Source of the DNA: Actinomycetota bacterium
Lineage (GTDB): Bacteria > Actinomycetota > Thermoleophilia > Gaiellales > Gaiellaceae
Length of the DNA stretch: 15,829 nt
Assembly: GCA_013813345.1 (NCBI GenBank)
Contig: JACCRW010000170.1
Span: 1-15,829 of the forward strand
Reading direction: 5' to 3'
Below the pieces are notes generated by a model that was not told the DNA's origin, did not search any database, and saw nothing but the letters and a program-made list of their open reading frames with translations. Each line of letters starts with the position of its first letter. Positions within the stretch are counted from its first letter, which is position 1. Of this stretch, positions 7,173-14,299 are shown in pieces. A program made the translations under genes and the position numbers.

Positions 7173-7877
7173 TCACGTCAGCAGCTCCCGCAGCTCGCGC
7201 AGGTTCGAGTCGAGCCGCTTGCCGAGCAGCTCGAGCCGGTAGAGCGCGTAGGCGAGCACGGACATCGCGAGCCAGGCGATGCAGAAGGTGAGGAACATGA
7301 CGCCGGACATCTGCGGCCCGTCGCGGGTGAACACGGTGGGGTGGATGATGTTCTCGGCGAGCCGGATTGCGAGGAAGCTGACCGGGATCAGGACGACACC
7401 GAAGAGCGCGTACACCGCCGAGATGTTGGCGCGCCGCGGCCCCTCCTCGATCGAGAAGCGCAGCATGAAGTAGGCCGAGTAGAAGAGGAAGAGCACCAGG
7501 AAGAGAACGAGCTGGTTCTCGCTCCAGAGCCACCAGTGCCCCCCGGACGCCTTGGCCCAGATCGAGCCGGTCAGGAGCGTGAGCGAGCCGAAGATCGTGC
7601 CCTGGTGGATCGCCACGTAGCTCTCGAGGTCGTAGCGCTCGTCCTTGCGCCAGAGCAGGAGCAGCCCCTTGACGGCGCCCCAGCCGAAGCAGGCGTAGGC
7701 GGTCAGCGCGATCGGGACGTGGAAGTAGAAGATCCGCTGCGAGATCCCCTGGTCGGCGTCCTCGGGGGCGACGTAGAACGCAAAGGCGATCGCGATCCCG
7801 ACGAGCGCCGCCGCAAGCGCAGCGAGCGCCGGGACTGCGCTCTTAGAGGTGGAGCTACTCGGAGACGACGTACTCAA
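7173..7877 (-). CDS. ccmC: Heme exporter/handling protein CcmC
   Basis: CcmC presents heme on the outer face of the membrane for transfer to CcmE during cytochrome c maturation. The protein has 234 residues, family length, with six hydrophobic segments. Seen: RIFYFHVP at 48-55 with His53 and ENIIHP at 175-180 with His179, the two conserved external heme ligands; HQGTIFGSLTLLTGSIWAK at 91-109; and GGHWWLWSEN at 112-121 where a WGxWWxWD motif is expected. The first Trp and the Asp of that motif are replaced. The start is inferred: TTG at 7877 is the only usable start codon, giving a Ser/Thr-rich N-terminus and a 23-base overlap with ccmB. The open frame continues further upstream but there only as a shadow of ccmB. 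Confidence 0.9.
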   Translation of the reverse strand: MSTSSPSSSTSKSAVPALAALAAALVGIAIAFAFYVAPEDADQGISQRIFYFHVPIALTAYACFGWGAVKGLLLLWRKDERYDLESYVAIHQGTIFGSLTLLTGSIWAKASGGHWWLWSENQLVLFLVLFLFYSAYFMLRFSIEEGPRRANISAVYALFGVVLIPVSFLAIRLAENIIHPTVFTRDGPQMSGVMFLTFCIAWLAMSVLAYALYRLELLGKRLDSNLRELRELLT

Positions 7878-8493
7878 AGGACGCCCAGCACAGTATCGAG
7901 AAGATCGCGTCGTACAGGGCGAGAAAGGCCAGGTAGCGGCCTGGCTCGGGCGACACGCTCGCCCCGACGCCGCCGACGACGAGCGGGATCGCGAGTGGCA
8001 GGAAGAGAAGCGGCAGCACGAGCTCGCGGGTCCTGCTCGCGGCCGCCATCGCGGCAAGCAGCGTGCCGACCGCACAGATGCCGATGCTCGCGAGGACGAC
8101 GCCGGCCACCGTTGCCGCGTCGACGGAGCCGAAGAAGAGGGCGAACGCAGGCAGCGCTACGAGCTCGACGGCCGAGAGGAAGGCGAAGACGGCAGCCGCC
8201 TTGCCGAGCCAGATCGCGCTCCGATCGCAGGGGGCAAGCACGAGCCCTTCGAGCGCGCCGCTCTCGCGCTCCGGCGCCCAAGCGCGCGCCAACCCGAGCA
8301 GGGCCGTGAAGACGAGTGCGACCCAGAGCAGACCCTGCGCAGCGACCTCGTCCGCGCCCTCGGGCAGCGCGAAGTGGAAGACGACGAGGGTCGAGACGAC
8401 GAAGAGGAGCATCGCCGGCAGCGTGTCCCGCGCCCGCAGCTCGAGCCGCAAATCCTTGCGGGCAAGCGTCGCGACGTCAGCGAGATAGCTCAC
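7855..8493 (-). CDS. ccmB: Heme exporter membrane subunit CcmB
   Basis: CcmB is the membrane partner of the ATPase CcmA in the CcmABCD complex. The protein has 212 residues, close to the family's 220. It starts VSYLADVATLARKDLRLELR, the usual cytoplasmic lead (ARKDLrlElR), then has about six membrane helices. RAWAPERESGALEGLVLAP and DRSAIWLGK are family-typical loop segments after the second helix. The GTG start at 8493 overlaps the ccmA stop as GTGA; the longer open frame upstream is a shadow of ccmA. It overlaps ccmC by 23 bases. Confidence 0.93.
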   Translation of the reverse strand: MSYLADVATLARKDLRLELRARDTLPAMLLFVVSTLVVFHFALPEGADEVAAQGLLWVALVFTALLGLARAWAPERESGALEGLVLAPCDRSAIWLGKAAAVFAFLSAVELVALPAFALFFGSVDAATVAGVVLASIGICAVGTLLAAMAAASRTRELVLPLLFLPLAIPLVVGGVGASVSPEPGRYLAFLALYDAIFSILCWASFEYVVSE

Positions 8494-9134
8494 GCCAGCG
8501 CCAGCCGGGCGGTTGCGAGCCGCTCGACCCGCTCGGGATCGTGGGTCGAGAGCACGATCGTCCGCTCGCCTCGGAGCTCCGCGAGCTGGGTGTCGAGCAG
8601 GCCGGCACCCTCGGCGTCGAGCGCGGTGAACGGCTCGTCGAGGACAAGGAGGGCCGGCTCGTGCAGGAGCGTGCGACAAAGCGCGAGCCGCTGCAGCATC
8701 CCGCGCGAGTACGCCCCGGCGCGCTCGGCCCGTGCCTCCCAAAGACCGAACCGCTCGAGCAGCATCCCGATCCGCTCCCGCCGCTCGGGCACGCGGTAGA
8801 GCCGACCGTAAAGGTCGAGATTCTCGACAGCCGTCAGCTCGCGATAGAGGAAGCCCTCGTGTCCGAGGTAGCCGAGCTCGGCCCGGTCGGCGCGAACCTC
8901 GAGCGTCCCGCGCGTGGGTGCCGCGAGCCCCGCGACGAGCCGGAGCAGCGTCGTCTTGCCCGAGCCGTTCGCGCCCGTGACGACGAGGACTCCGCCCCGT
9001 TCGAGCGCGAGATCGACGGGTCGCAGCGCGCGCTTGGAGCCGTAGCGCTTCTCGAGCTTCCGCGCCTTGACGACTGACTGGAGCGCCCCTTCAGGCCCGA
9101 TCACCGCCAGGAACCCCGAGCCTCGCCGCCCCAC
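8490..9134 (-). CDS. ccmA: Heme exporter ATP-binding subunit CcmA
   Basis: CcmA is the ABC ATPase that powers release of holo-CcmE in System I cytochrome c maturation. The protein has 214 residues. Seen: Walker A GANGSGKT at 54-61; GHEGFLYRELTAVENL at 91-106, a CcmA-like Q-loop region; signature YSRGMLQRLALCRTLL starting at 142; Walker B LLVLDEP at 162-168; and a late STHD with the switch histidine. The GTG at 9134 has GGGGG close upstream but gives about 20 residues before the first strand. GTG at 9104 is an alternative. It is the first gene of the ccm-hem block, after a 158-base intergenic region. Confidence 0.93.
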   Translation of the reverse strand: MGRRGSGFLAVIGPEGALQSVVKARKLEKRYGSKRALRPVDLALERGGVLVVTGANGSGKTTLLRLVAGLAAPTRGTLEVRADRAELGYLGHEGFLYRELTAVENLDLYGRLYRVPERRERIGMLLERFGLWEARAERAGAYSRGMLQRLALCRTLLHEPALLVLDEPFTALDAEGAGLLDTQLAELRGERTIVLSTHDPERVERLATARLALA

Positions 9135-9141
9135 GTACCCC

Positions 9142-9165
9142 CAGGGGGGCCGGCGAGGCCCCCTG
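9142..9165 (-). promoter_or_regulatory. GC-rich hairpin in the ccmA leader
   Basis: CAGGGGGGCC (9142-9151) pairs with GGCCCCCTG (9157-9165) around a 5-base loop with one bulged G. On the minus strand it stands 7 bases before the assigned ccmA start and 127 bases after ubiA. It has no T-run, so it could be a weak ubiA terminator, an attenuator, or a structure covering the ccmA ribosome-binding region. Confidence 0.5.
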
Positions 9166-9191
9166 AGCTCACGCTAGCGAGAATCCAGACA

Positions 9192-9226
9192 CGAGTGTGT
9201 GACGACATCGTCTCGAGAGTGTGACG
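9192..9226. repeat. Paired 13-bp direct repeats upstream of ccmA
   Basis: CGAGTGTGTGACG (9192-9204) and CGAGAGTGTGACG (9214-9226) differ at one base and start 22 bases apart, about two helical turns. A short dyad, GACGA-CA-TCGTC (9201-9212), overlaps and follows the first copy. They lie in the only sizeable spacer between ubiA and the ccm-hem block, which suits a tandem operator. The binding protein is unknown. Confidence 0.5.
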
Positions 9227-9292
9227 CTTGCAGCCGCTCGCTGATTCGGGTTCACGCCGGCTCTACCTCCGACTGCGGCGCGAGCGGCGCAA

Positions 9293-10159
9293 CTAGCCGA
9301 TCAGCGAGTCCAGCAGGACGAAGCCGAAGAAGACGACGCTGATCACACCGTTGACGGTGAAGAAGGCCGCGTCGAGCCGGCGCAGGTCGCCGGGCCGGAC
9401 GAGCGAATGCTCGTACGCGAGGAGCGCCGCAACGACGCCGACTCCGAGCCAGTAGGCAAGGCTGACGTCGAGCCCGACCCCGGCCAGAACGAGCAAGCCG
9501 ACCGTGCCGAGATGGTGCGCCCGGGCCCCGGTGAAGACGCCGCGTTCTCCGAAGCGCACCGCCCACGACTCGAGCCCCTCCCGCCTGTCGTGCTCGGCAT
9601 CGAAGAGCGAGTAGAAGAGGTCGAAGCCGGCGACCCAGAGGGCGACCGCGGCGCCGATCGTCCACGCCTGCCACGGCAGCTCGCCGGTCACCGCGGCCCA
9701 CGCGCCCACGGGTGCGAGCCCGAGCGACGCGCCGAGCCAGAGATGGCAGAGCCAGGTGATGCGCTTGAGGTACGGATAGACGACGAAGAGCGCAACCGGG
9801 ACGGGCCAGAGCCAGCGCACGAGCGGATCGAGCTGGAAGACCGCCGCGAGGAAGACCGCGAGCGCGAGCGCGCACAGCGCCAGCACCTGCCACCGAAGCA
9901 ACGCGCCCGAGGGCAGCTCGCGCGCGGCCGTCCGCGGATTGCGTGCATCGACCTCGGCGTCGATCAGCCGGTTCAGCCCCATCGCGAGCGTCCGAGCGCC
10001 GACCATCGCAATCGTCACCCAAAGCCAGTCGGCGGCGCGCGGAACCTCGTCGAGAGCCAGCAGCATCCCGACGTAGGCGAACGGAAGCGCGAAAACGGTG
10101 TGCTCGAGCTTGACGAGCGCCGCAAAGCGGCGCGGGAGGCCGACTGCGGTCTCCGTCAC
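9293..10159 (-). CDS. ubiA: UbiA-family polyprenyltransferase (MqnP/UbiA-like)
   Basis: This is an integral membrane aromatic prenyltransferase that attaches a polyprenyl chain to a ring precursor of a quinone. The protein has 288 residues, family length, with about nine helices. Seen: the first Asp-rich motif as NRLIDAEVD at 63-71 followed by ARNPRTAARELPSG, and the second as DLFYSLFDAEHD at 180-191; both bind the Mg-diphosphate. The NPRTAxRELPxG form is shared by UbiA proteins and by the putative 4-hydroxybenzoate prenyltransferase used in the futalosine menaquinone route (MqnP). For an actinobacterium the MqnP role is more likely, but no other mqn gene is in the window to confirm it. The GTG start at 10159 overlaps mogA as GTGA. 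Confidence 0.88.
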   Translation of the reverse strand: MTETAVGLPRRFAALVKLEHTVFALPFAYVGMLLALDEVPRAADWLWVTIAMVGARTLAMGLNRLIDAEVDARNPRTAARELPSGALLRWQVLALCALALAVFLAAVFQLDPLVRWLWPVPVALFVVYPYLKRITWLCHLWLGASLGLAPVGAWAAVTGELPWQAWTIGAAVALWVAGFDLFYSLFDAEHDRREGLESWAVRFGERGVFTGARAHHLGTVGLLVLAGVGLDVSLAYWLGVGVVAALLAYEHSLVRPGDLRRLDAAFFTVNGVISVVFFGFVLLDSLIG

Positions 10160-10635
10160 GTCTGGCGGTGGGCGGTCTGCTCGCCTGCGAGCAGCTCGAG
10201 CGCGTGCGCGAGCGCAGGCCGCAGGACGGCGAACCCGTCGCGGCAGCCGCCGGGCGAGCCGGGGAGGTTGACGATGAGCGTCCGATTGTGGATCCCGGCC
10301 ACACCGCGGGAGAGCAGGGCGTGGGAAGTTTTCGCGATCGAGTCGGCTCGAATCGCCTCCGCGATCCCGGGCGCATCGCGATCGATCACCGATCGAGTCG
10401 CCTCGGGTGTGACATCGCGCGGCGCGACCCCGGTCCCCCCTGTCGTCAGGACGACCTGCGCCTCGTCGGCGAGCTCTGCGAGCGCAGCCGCAATCGCGTC
10501 GGTCTCGTCCGAGACCGTACGCCTAGCCACCTCGTACCCGTCCGCCTCCAAGAGCACAGCGAGCAGGTCGCCGCTCGTGTCCTCGCGAGTGCCGGCGACA
10601 ACGCCGTCGGAGATAGTCAGTACGGCGGCCTTCAC
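10156..10635 (-). CDS. mogA: Molybdopterin adenylyltransferase (MogA/MoaB type)
   Basis: The family adenylates molybdopterin ahead of molybdate insertion, in the cytoplasm. The protein has 159 residues, standard for the single-domain type. Seen: VLTISDGVVAGTREDTSG at 5-22, TTGGTG at 64-69, PRDVTPEAT at 72-80, and NLPGSPGGCRDGF near the C-terminus, covering the molybdopterin-binding loops. MoaB and MogA cannot be separated reliably by eye. The GTG start at 10635 overlaps moaC by GTGA; the 3' end overlaps ubiA the same way. In mycobacteria a moaB paralogue follows pepD in the mprAB locus, an arrangement partly mirrored here. Confidence 0.93.
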   Translation of the reverse strand: MKAAVLTISDGVVAGTREDTSGDLLAVLLEADGYEVARRTVSDETDAIAAALAELADEAQVVLTTGGTGVAPRDVTPEATRSVIDRDAPGIAEAIRADSIAKTSHALLSRGVAGIHNRTLIVNLPGSPGGCRDGFAVLRPALAHALELLAGEQTAHRQT

Positions 10636-11078
10636 ACCTGTTCCTTGAACTTCTCGACGAGCGCGACCTCGGCCACGACCATCTCCTTGTCGATCGCCTT
10701 TGCCATGTCGTAGACGGTCAGCGCCGCGACCGACGCCGCGACGAGGGCCTCCATCTCGACACCGGTCTGCGCAATCGTCTCCGCCGAGGCAGTGATCTCG
10801 ACCGTCGTCTCGCCGACCGAGAGCTCGACGTCGATCGCGGACAGCGGCAGTGGATGGCAGAGCGGAATCAGCTCACTCGTACGCTTCGCGGCCATGATCC
10901 CGGCGAGCTGCGCGGTCGCGAGCGCGTCCCCCTTTGGCAGCGTGCGTAGCCGTAATGCGGTCTCCGACGCCATCCGAACGATGGCACGCGCAGTCGCGCG
11001 CCGGCGGCAAAGAGGCTTCGCACCGACGTCCACCATGCGCACGGAGCCGGTGTCGTCGACATGCGAGAGCTCGGTCAC
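10632..11078 (-). CDS. moaC: Cyclic pyranopterin monophosphate synthase
   Basis: MoaC converts the product of MoaA into cyclic pyranopterin monophosphate, the first stable molybdopterin precursor. The protein has 148 residues. Seen: MVDVGAKPLCRRRATA at 15-30, the KGDALATAQLAGIMAAKRTS region at 49-68, LIPLCHPLPL at 70-79 with His75, GVEMEALVAASVAALT at 106-121 with Glu108 and Glu110, and YDMAKA at 123-128 with Asp124 and Lys127. These are the known active-site residues. It ends VEKFKEQV and lacks the family's common KSGGKSG tail. The GTG start at 11078 overlaps otsA as GTGA. moaA is not in the window. Confidence 0.95.
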   Translation of the reverse strand: MTELSHVDDTGSVRMVDVGAKPLCRRRATARAIVRMASETALRLRTLPKGDALATAQLAGIMAAKRTSELIPLCHPLPLSAIDVELSVGETTVEITASAETIAQTGVEMEALVAASVAALTVYDMAKAIDKEMVVAEVALVEKFKEQV

Positions 11079-12487
11079 GAACGCATGCTAGTGGCGCGCT
11101 CCAGATCCGCGAGCTGCGCTTCGATCCACCGGGTGAGATCGTGAGCGCGAACGTGCCCGCGGATCCCGTCGATCCAGTCCAGTCGCTCGTCGAGAGGAAG
11201 CTCGAGGGCGCGCTCGAGCGCTTCGGACTGGCCCTGTACATCGAGCGGATCGACCGCCAGAACCCACTCGCTCAGCTCCTCGTAGGCCCCGGCGTTGGCC
11301 GATAAGACAACGACACCGTCTCTGGTGTTGACGAGCGGAGCTTCCTTCGCCACAAGGTTGAGCCCGTCCATGAGCGCATTCACGAGCAGAACATCGAACT
11401 GCTTGTAGGCGGCGATCGACTGGGGGAAGTCGTCTGCGAGCCGCACCCGCAGCGAGCCGGGAAAGCGCGATTCGAGACTCGCCGCGGCGGCCTCGATCGC
11501 CTCCCGCTCGACGACGTACTCGGGGATCGCCTGACGAGAGGGATCGAGCAGCGCGAGCATGGTCACGCGCCCGATCAGGTCCGGGCGTCGCTCGAGCAGC
11601 AGCCCGAACGCCTCCAGTCCGCGGGCGACATTCTTCGACGGGTCGGTTCTGTCGACCCGGAGGATTAGGCCCTCGGAGCGTCCGGCCACGAGCTCGCGCT
11701 CCCGCTCGAGCACGACCGGGCTCTCGGCGAGCCCCTCGAACTCGCCGACGTCGATCGAGATCGGATGAGCGGTGACGAGCGTCCGCTCGAGCTCGGCCCC
11801 CAGCCCGAGTGACGCGCACGTCACCTGGAACGCGGCGCGCCAGCGCTCGGTGTGGAAGCCGACGACGTCGCTCGCGAGCAGGCCCTCATGGATCTCGCGC
11901 ACGATCGTCGCGGGAAGGACGTCCCACTCGTCCGGGCCGACCCACGGGATGTGGGTGAAATGCGAGAGCACGACGTTCGGAAGCCGCTCGCGGACGTAAC
12001 CTGGCGCCAGATAGAGGTGGTAGTCGTGGAAGAGGACGGCCGCCTCGGGCTCGCGCTCGAGCTCTGCGCACACCGCGTTCGCGAAGGCGCGATTCACGAC
12101 TGCGTACCCCGTCGACCACGCTTCCTCGAGCCCGACACCGGGATCCTGCTTCAGGCTCCAGAGGCCGTGCTGGACGAACCAGAGGGTGGGGTTCGCAACG
12201 ACGCTGTAGTAGAGCTCGTACGTCGCCGGCTCGTGGGCGACGAGCCGGAGCCGGTAGCGAGAGCCGTCGCTCGCGGTCTCCTCGAATGCTCCGCCGGCTG
12301 CGAGAGCGCGATCCTCAGCCGAGAGCGCGCTCGCGATCCAGGTCACGTCGTGTCGTGAGACGAGCGGGCTCAGGGCAGTGACGAGCCCGCCCGCGCCTCG
12401 CCGTGCGGCCCGCGTCCCAAACTCGTCCCGCTCATAGGTGCTCGGGCCACGATTCGAGACGACGATCAGCTTCCGCCGCGCCTCCAC
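11075..12487 (-). CDS. otsA: Trehalose-6-phosphate synthase (GT20)
   Basis: OtsA transfers glucose from a nucleotide sugar to glucose-6-phosphate, giving trehalose-6-phosphate, a precursor of the stress protectant trehalose. The protein has 470 residues, typical. Seen: VVSNRGP at 9-15, GGL at 33-35, WFVQHGLWS at 103-111, HDYHL at 154-158, FTHIPWVGPDEW at 177-188, RVDRTDPSKN at 277-286 (Arg280 and Lys285 standing for the donor phosphate ligands usually in DRxDxxKG), and DGLNLVAKEAPLVN at 374-387. The PSKN form replaces the commoner YSKG/YTKG, so a related GT20 such as a glucosylglycerol-phosphate synthase is not excluded. No otsB phosphatase is in the window. The GTG start at 12487 lies 9 bases after the RsbW-like gene. 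Confidence 0.88.
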   Translation of the reverse strand: MEARRKLIVVSNRGPSTYERDEFGTRAARRGAGGLVTALSPLVSRHDVTWIASALSAEDRALAAGGAFEETASDGSRYRLRLVAHEPATYELYYSVVANPTLWFVQHGLWSLKQDPGVGLEEAWSTGYAVVNRAFANAVCAELEREPEAAVLFHDYHLYLAPGYVRERLPNVVLSHFTHIPWVGPDEWDVLPATIVREIHEGLLASDVVGFHTERWRAAFQVTCASLGLGAELERTLVTAHPISIDVGEFEGLAESPVVLERERELVAGRSEGLILRVDRTDPSKNVARGLEAFGLLLERRPDLIGRVTMLALLDPSRQAIPEYVVEREAIEAAAASLESRFPGSLRVRLADDFPQSIAAYKQFDVLLVNALMDGLNLVAKEAPLVNTRDGVVVLSANAGAYEELSEWVLAVDPLDVQGQSEALERALELPLDERLDWIDGIRGHVRAHDLTRWIEAQLADLERATSMRS

Positions 12488-12496
12488 GGCAGGAGG

Positions 12497-12973
12497 CTAG
12501 AGGAGCTTCGTGAAACGGAGTCGCGACCCGCCCTGCGGACCGGTACTCAACTCGAGCTCATCGGCGATCGAGCGAATGATCGCGATTCCGAGCCCGCCCT
12601 CACTGAGCTCGTCCTCTCGGAAACCGTTTCCGCCGCCCCCCTGCGACTCGAGCGGCCGATTCTCGAACGACTGACTGCCGAACCCGGGGCCGTCGTCGGA
12701 GACCTCGACGATCAGGCGATCCTCGCACAGCTCGAAGCTGATCTGGACGCGACCTTCGCCGTTCGCGTAGGCATGGCGCACCGAGTTCGAGGTCGCCTCC
12801 GTCAAGGCGAGCTTGAGATCGGCGAGAGTGTCGTCCGCAAGAGGTCGCACGCGCGAGAGCCCGGTCAGGGCGAGCCGCGAGATCGAGACGTACTCGGGCT
12901 TGGCCGGGATGGTCAGCCTCACGATTCGGCTCTCGCCGTCCGCTCCGTCGACCGTCGTCACCTTCTCGTCCAC
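12497..12973 (-). CDS. RsbW-like anti-sigma factor / serine kinase (HATPase_c_2)
   Basis: This 158-residue GHKL ATPase-fold protein is of the RsbW/SpoIIAB kind, which bind a sigma factor and phosphorylate its antagonist. Seen: LALTEATSNSVRHAY at 55-69 (N box with Glu59 and Asn63), VSDDGPGF at 91-98 (G1) and EGGLGIAII at 125-133 (G2). A Gly-rich stretch of about 27 residues between the two boxes lengthens the ATP lid. No sigma factor or STAS-domain antagonist is adjacent, so the partner is unknown. The GTG start at 12973 is well supported by GGAGG (12986-12982) 8 bases upstream, one of the few clear ribosome sites in the array. It is separated from htrA by 104 bases, so it may have its own promoter. 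Confidence 0.85.
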   Translation of the reverse strand: MDEKVTTVDGADGESRIVRLTIPAKPEYVSISRLALTGLSRVRPLADDTLADLKLALTEATSNSVRHAYANGEGRVQISFELCEDRLIVEVSDDGPGFGSQSFENRPLESQGGGGNGFREDELSEGGLGIAIIRSIADELELSTGPQGGSRLRFTKLL

Positions 12974-13077
12974 GTGTCGGTCCTCCGGCTTGCTCTCACA
13001 GAAACCTCAAGAAATCTACTGATACCCCTAACAGCTTCACTCTTGGGAGTACCGCACCCGCGCCGTGGCTAAACGGA
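12974..13077 (-). promoter_or_regulatory. Intergenic region with possible promoter for the rsbW-like gene
   Basis: This 104-base spacer is locally A/T-richer than its surroundings (12999-13024). It contains the GGAGG ribosome site at 12986-12982. On the minus strand GGGTAT (13027-13022) matches the -10 box of general-stress sigma factors (SigB/SigF type) and lies 48 bases before the GTG. The GTTT-like -35 box expected 14-16 bases upstream is absent, so the promoter call is weak. Confidence 0.25.
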
Positions 13078-14274
13078 TCAGCCCTGGGGATTCGCGGGCC
13101 GCTCGACGAGGCGGACGCGCAGCGTCTCTCGAGCCCCGGTTCCTCCCCGAACGACCGTGACGCTCACGAGCTGTCCCGGTCGGAGCCGCTCGGTCACGAT
13201 CCGAGCGATGTCGTCGGCTCGAACAACACGCTCTCCCGCGAGCGCGACGATCAGATCGCCGCCGAGGCTGACGGGCGAGCCGTTGAAGACGACGCGTCGC
13301 TTTGCCCCCTTCAGCCCGGCACGATCGGCCGGGGCGTCCGAGACGACCTCCTCGATCAACGCCCCTCGCTGGGCACCCAGGTCATAGCGGCGGGCGACGG
13401 CAGGGGTCACGTCCAGCGTGGTGATCCCGATGTAGGCGTAGGTGACGCGGCCGGTCGCGATCAGCTGCCTCATCGAGCGCCGCGCCGAGTTGATCGGAAT
13501 CGCGAAGCCCACACCCTCTGCGTTTCCCGAGTCGGAGCGGATCTGGGCGTTGACCCCGATCACGCGGCCCTGCCCGTCGAGCAAGGGCCCGCCGGAGTTA
13601 CCGTGGTTGATCGGCGCGTCGATCTGGATCGCATTCGAGACGTTGTAGCGCGACGTCAGTGAGGGGATCGAGCGCGAGACCGCCGAGACGACACCGACCG
13701 CCAGTGAGTTTTCGTTCCCGAACGGGCTTCCGATCGCCGCCACGGGCTCGCCGACGACGACCGCGGCCGAATCTCCGAGTGGGATCGGCGAGACGGCATG
13801 GTCGTCGGGGTCGAATGTGATCAGCCCGGTGTCGTCGAAGAGATCCCAGCCGACAATCGAGGCGGGCAGCCGGTCGCCGTCGGCGAAGACGACATAGACG
13901 CGTTCGGCGCCGCGTACGGTCTCGCCGCTCTCGCCGGCATTCGTGATCACGTGCGAGTTCGTCAGGACGTGGCCGTCGGCAGAGACGACGAAGCCCGAGC
14001 CCTGGGAGCGGCCGCCGCCTGGGAAGATCGCGTAGATCGTGACGACCCCGGGCGAGGTGCGGGCGAAGATGCCGGCGGGGTCGAACCGGTTGGCTGCGAG
14101 AGGCGTCGCGCTCGACGGGACGTTCGTCCCCGGAGCGGTCTCAGCCGGCAGGACGACAGTCTGCGCCGGAGCGTCGTCGTCGACCCAGCCCGCCAGCTTT
14201 GCGACCGCGAGCGAGCCGGAGGCGCCGAGAACGGCCGCGACGAACGCGACGGCGGCGATCAGAGCGGGACGCAT
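13078..14274 (-). CDS. Membrane-anchored HtrA/DegP-type serine protease with PDZ domain
   Basis: HtrA proteins degrade or refold damaged proteins outside the membrane. The protein has 398 residues: an N-terminal membrane anchor at about 4-28, a proline/threonine-rich linker to about 60, a trypsin-like domain at about 65-250 and one PDZ domain at about 285-385. The triad is visible as His108 (TNSHVIT), Asp148 (DLFDDTG, where TDLAV is more common) and Ser227 (GNSGGPLL). IGSPFGNENSLAVGVVS and NAEGVGFAIPIN are family motifs. The ATG at 14274 is chosen because the anchor follows at once; in-frame GTG at 14307 (inside a palindrome) would add 11 residues. It lies downstream of a two-component system, as pepD does after mprAB in mycobacteria. 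Confidence 0.93.
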   Translation of the reverse strand: MRPALIAAVAFVAAVLGASGSLAVAKLAGWVDDDAPAQTVVLPAETAPGTNVPSSATPLAANRFDPAGIFARTSPGVVTIYAIFPGGGRSQGSGFVVSADGHVLTNSHVITNAGESGETVRGAERVYVVFADGDRLPASIVGWDLFDDTGLITFDPDDHAVSPIPLGDSAAVVVGEPVAAIGSPFGNENSLAVGVVSAVSRSIPSLTSRYNVSNAIQIDAPINHGNSGGPLLDGQGRVIGVNAQIRSDSGNAEGVGFAIPINSARRSMRQLIATGRVTYAYIGITTLDVTPAVARRYDLGAQRGALIEEVVSDAPADRAGLKGAKRRVVFNGSPVSLGGDLIVALAGERVVRADDIARIVTERLRPGQLVSVTVVRGGTGARETLRVRLVERPANPQG

Positions 14275-14299
14275 CGCGGCCACTGTAGCCGCCCGCCCT

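Noticed and set aside
9252..10376. Minus open frame of 374 codons overlapping ubiA and mogA
   Set aside because: It is Arg/Ala-rich with no motifs and lies in a different frame from two clear genes.
12974..13077. Full SigB/SigF-type promoter before the rsbW-like gene
   Set aside because: GGGTAT is present but no GTTT or GNNT box lies 14-16 bases upstream, so only a weak call was kept.
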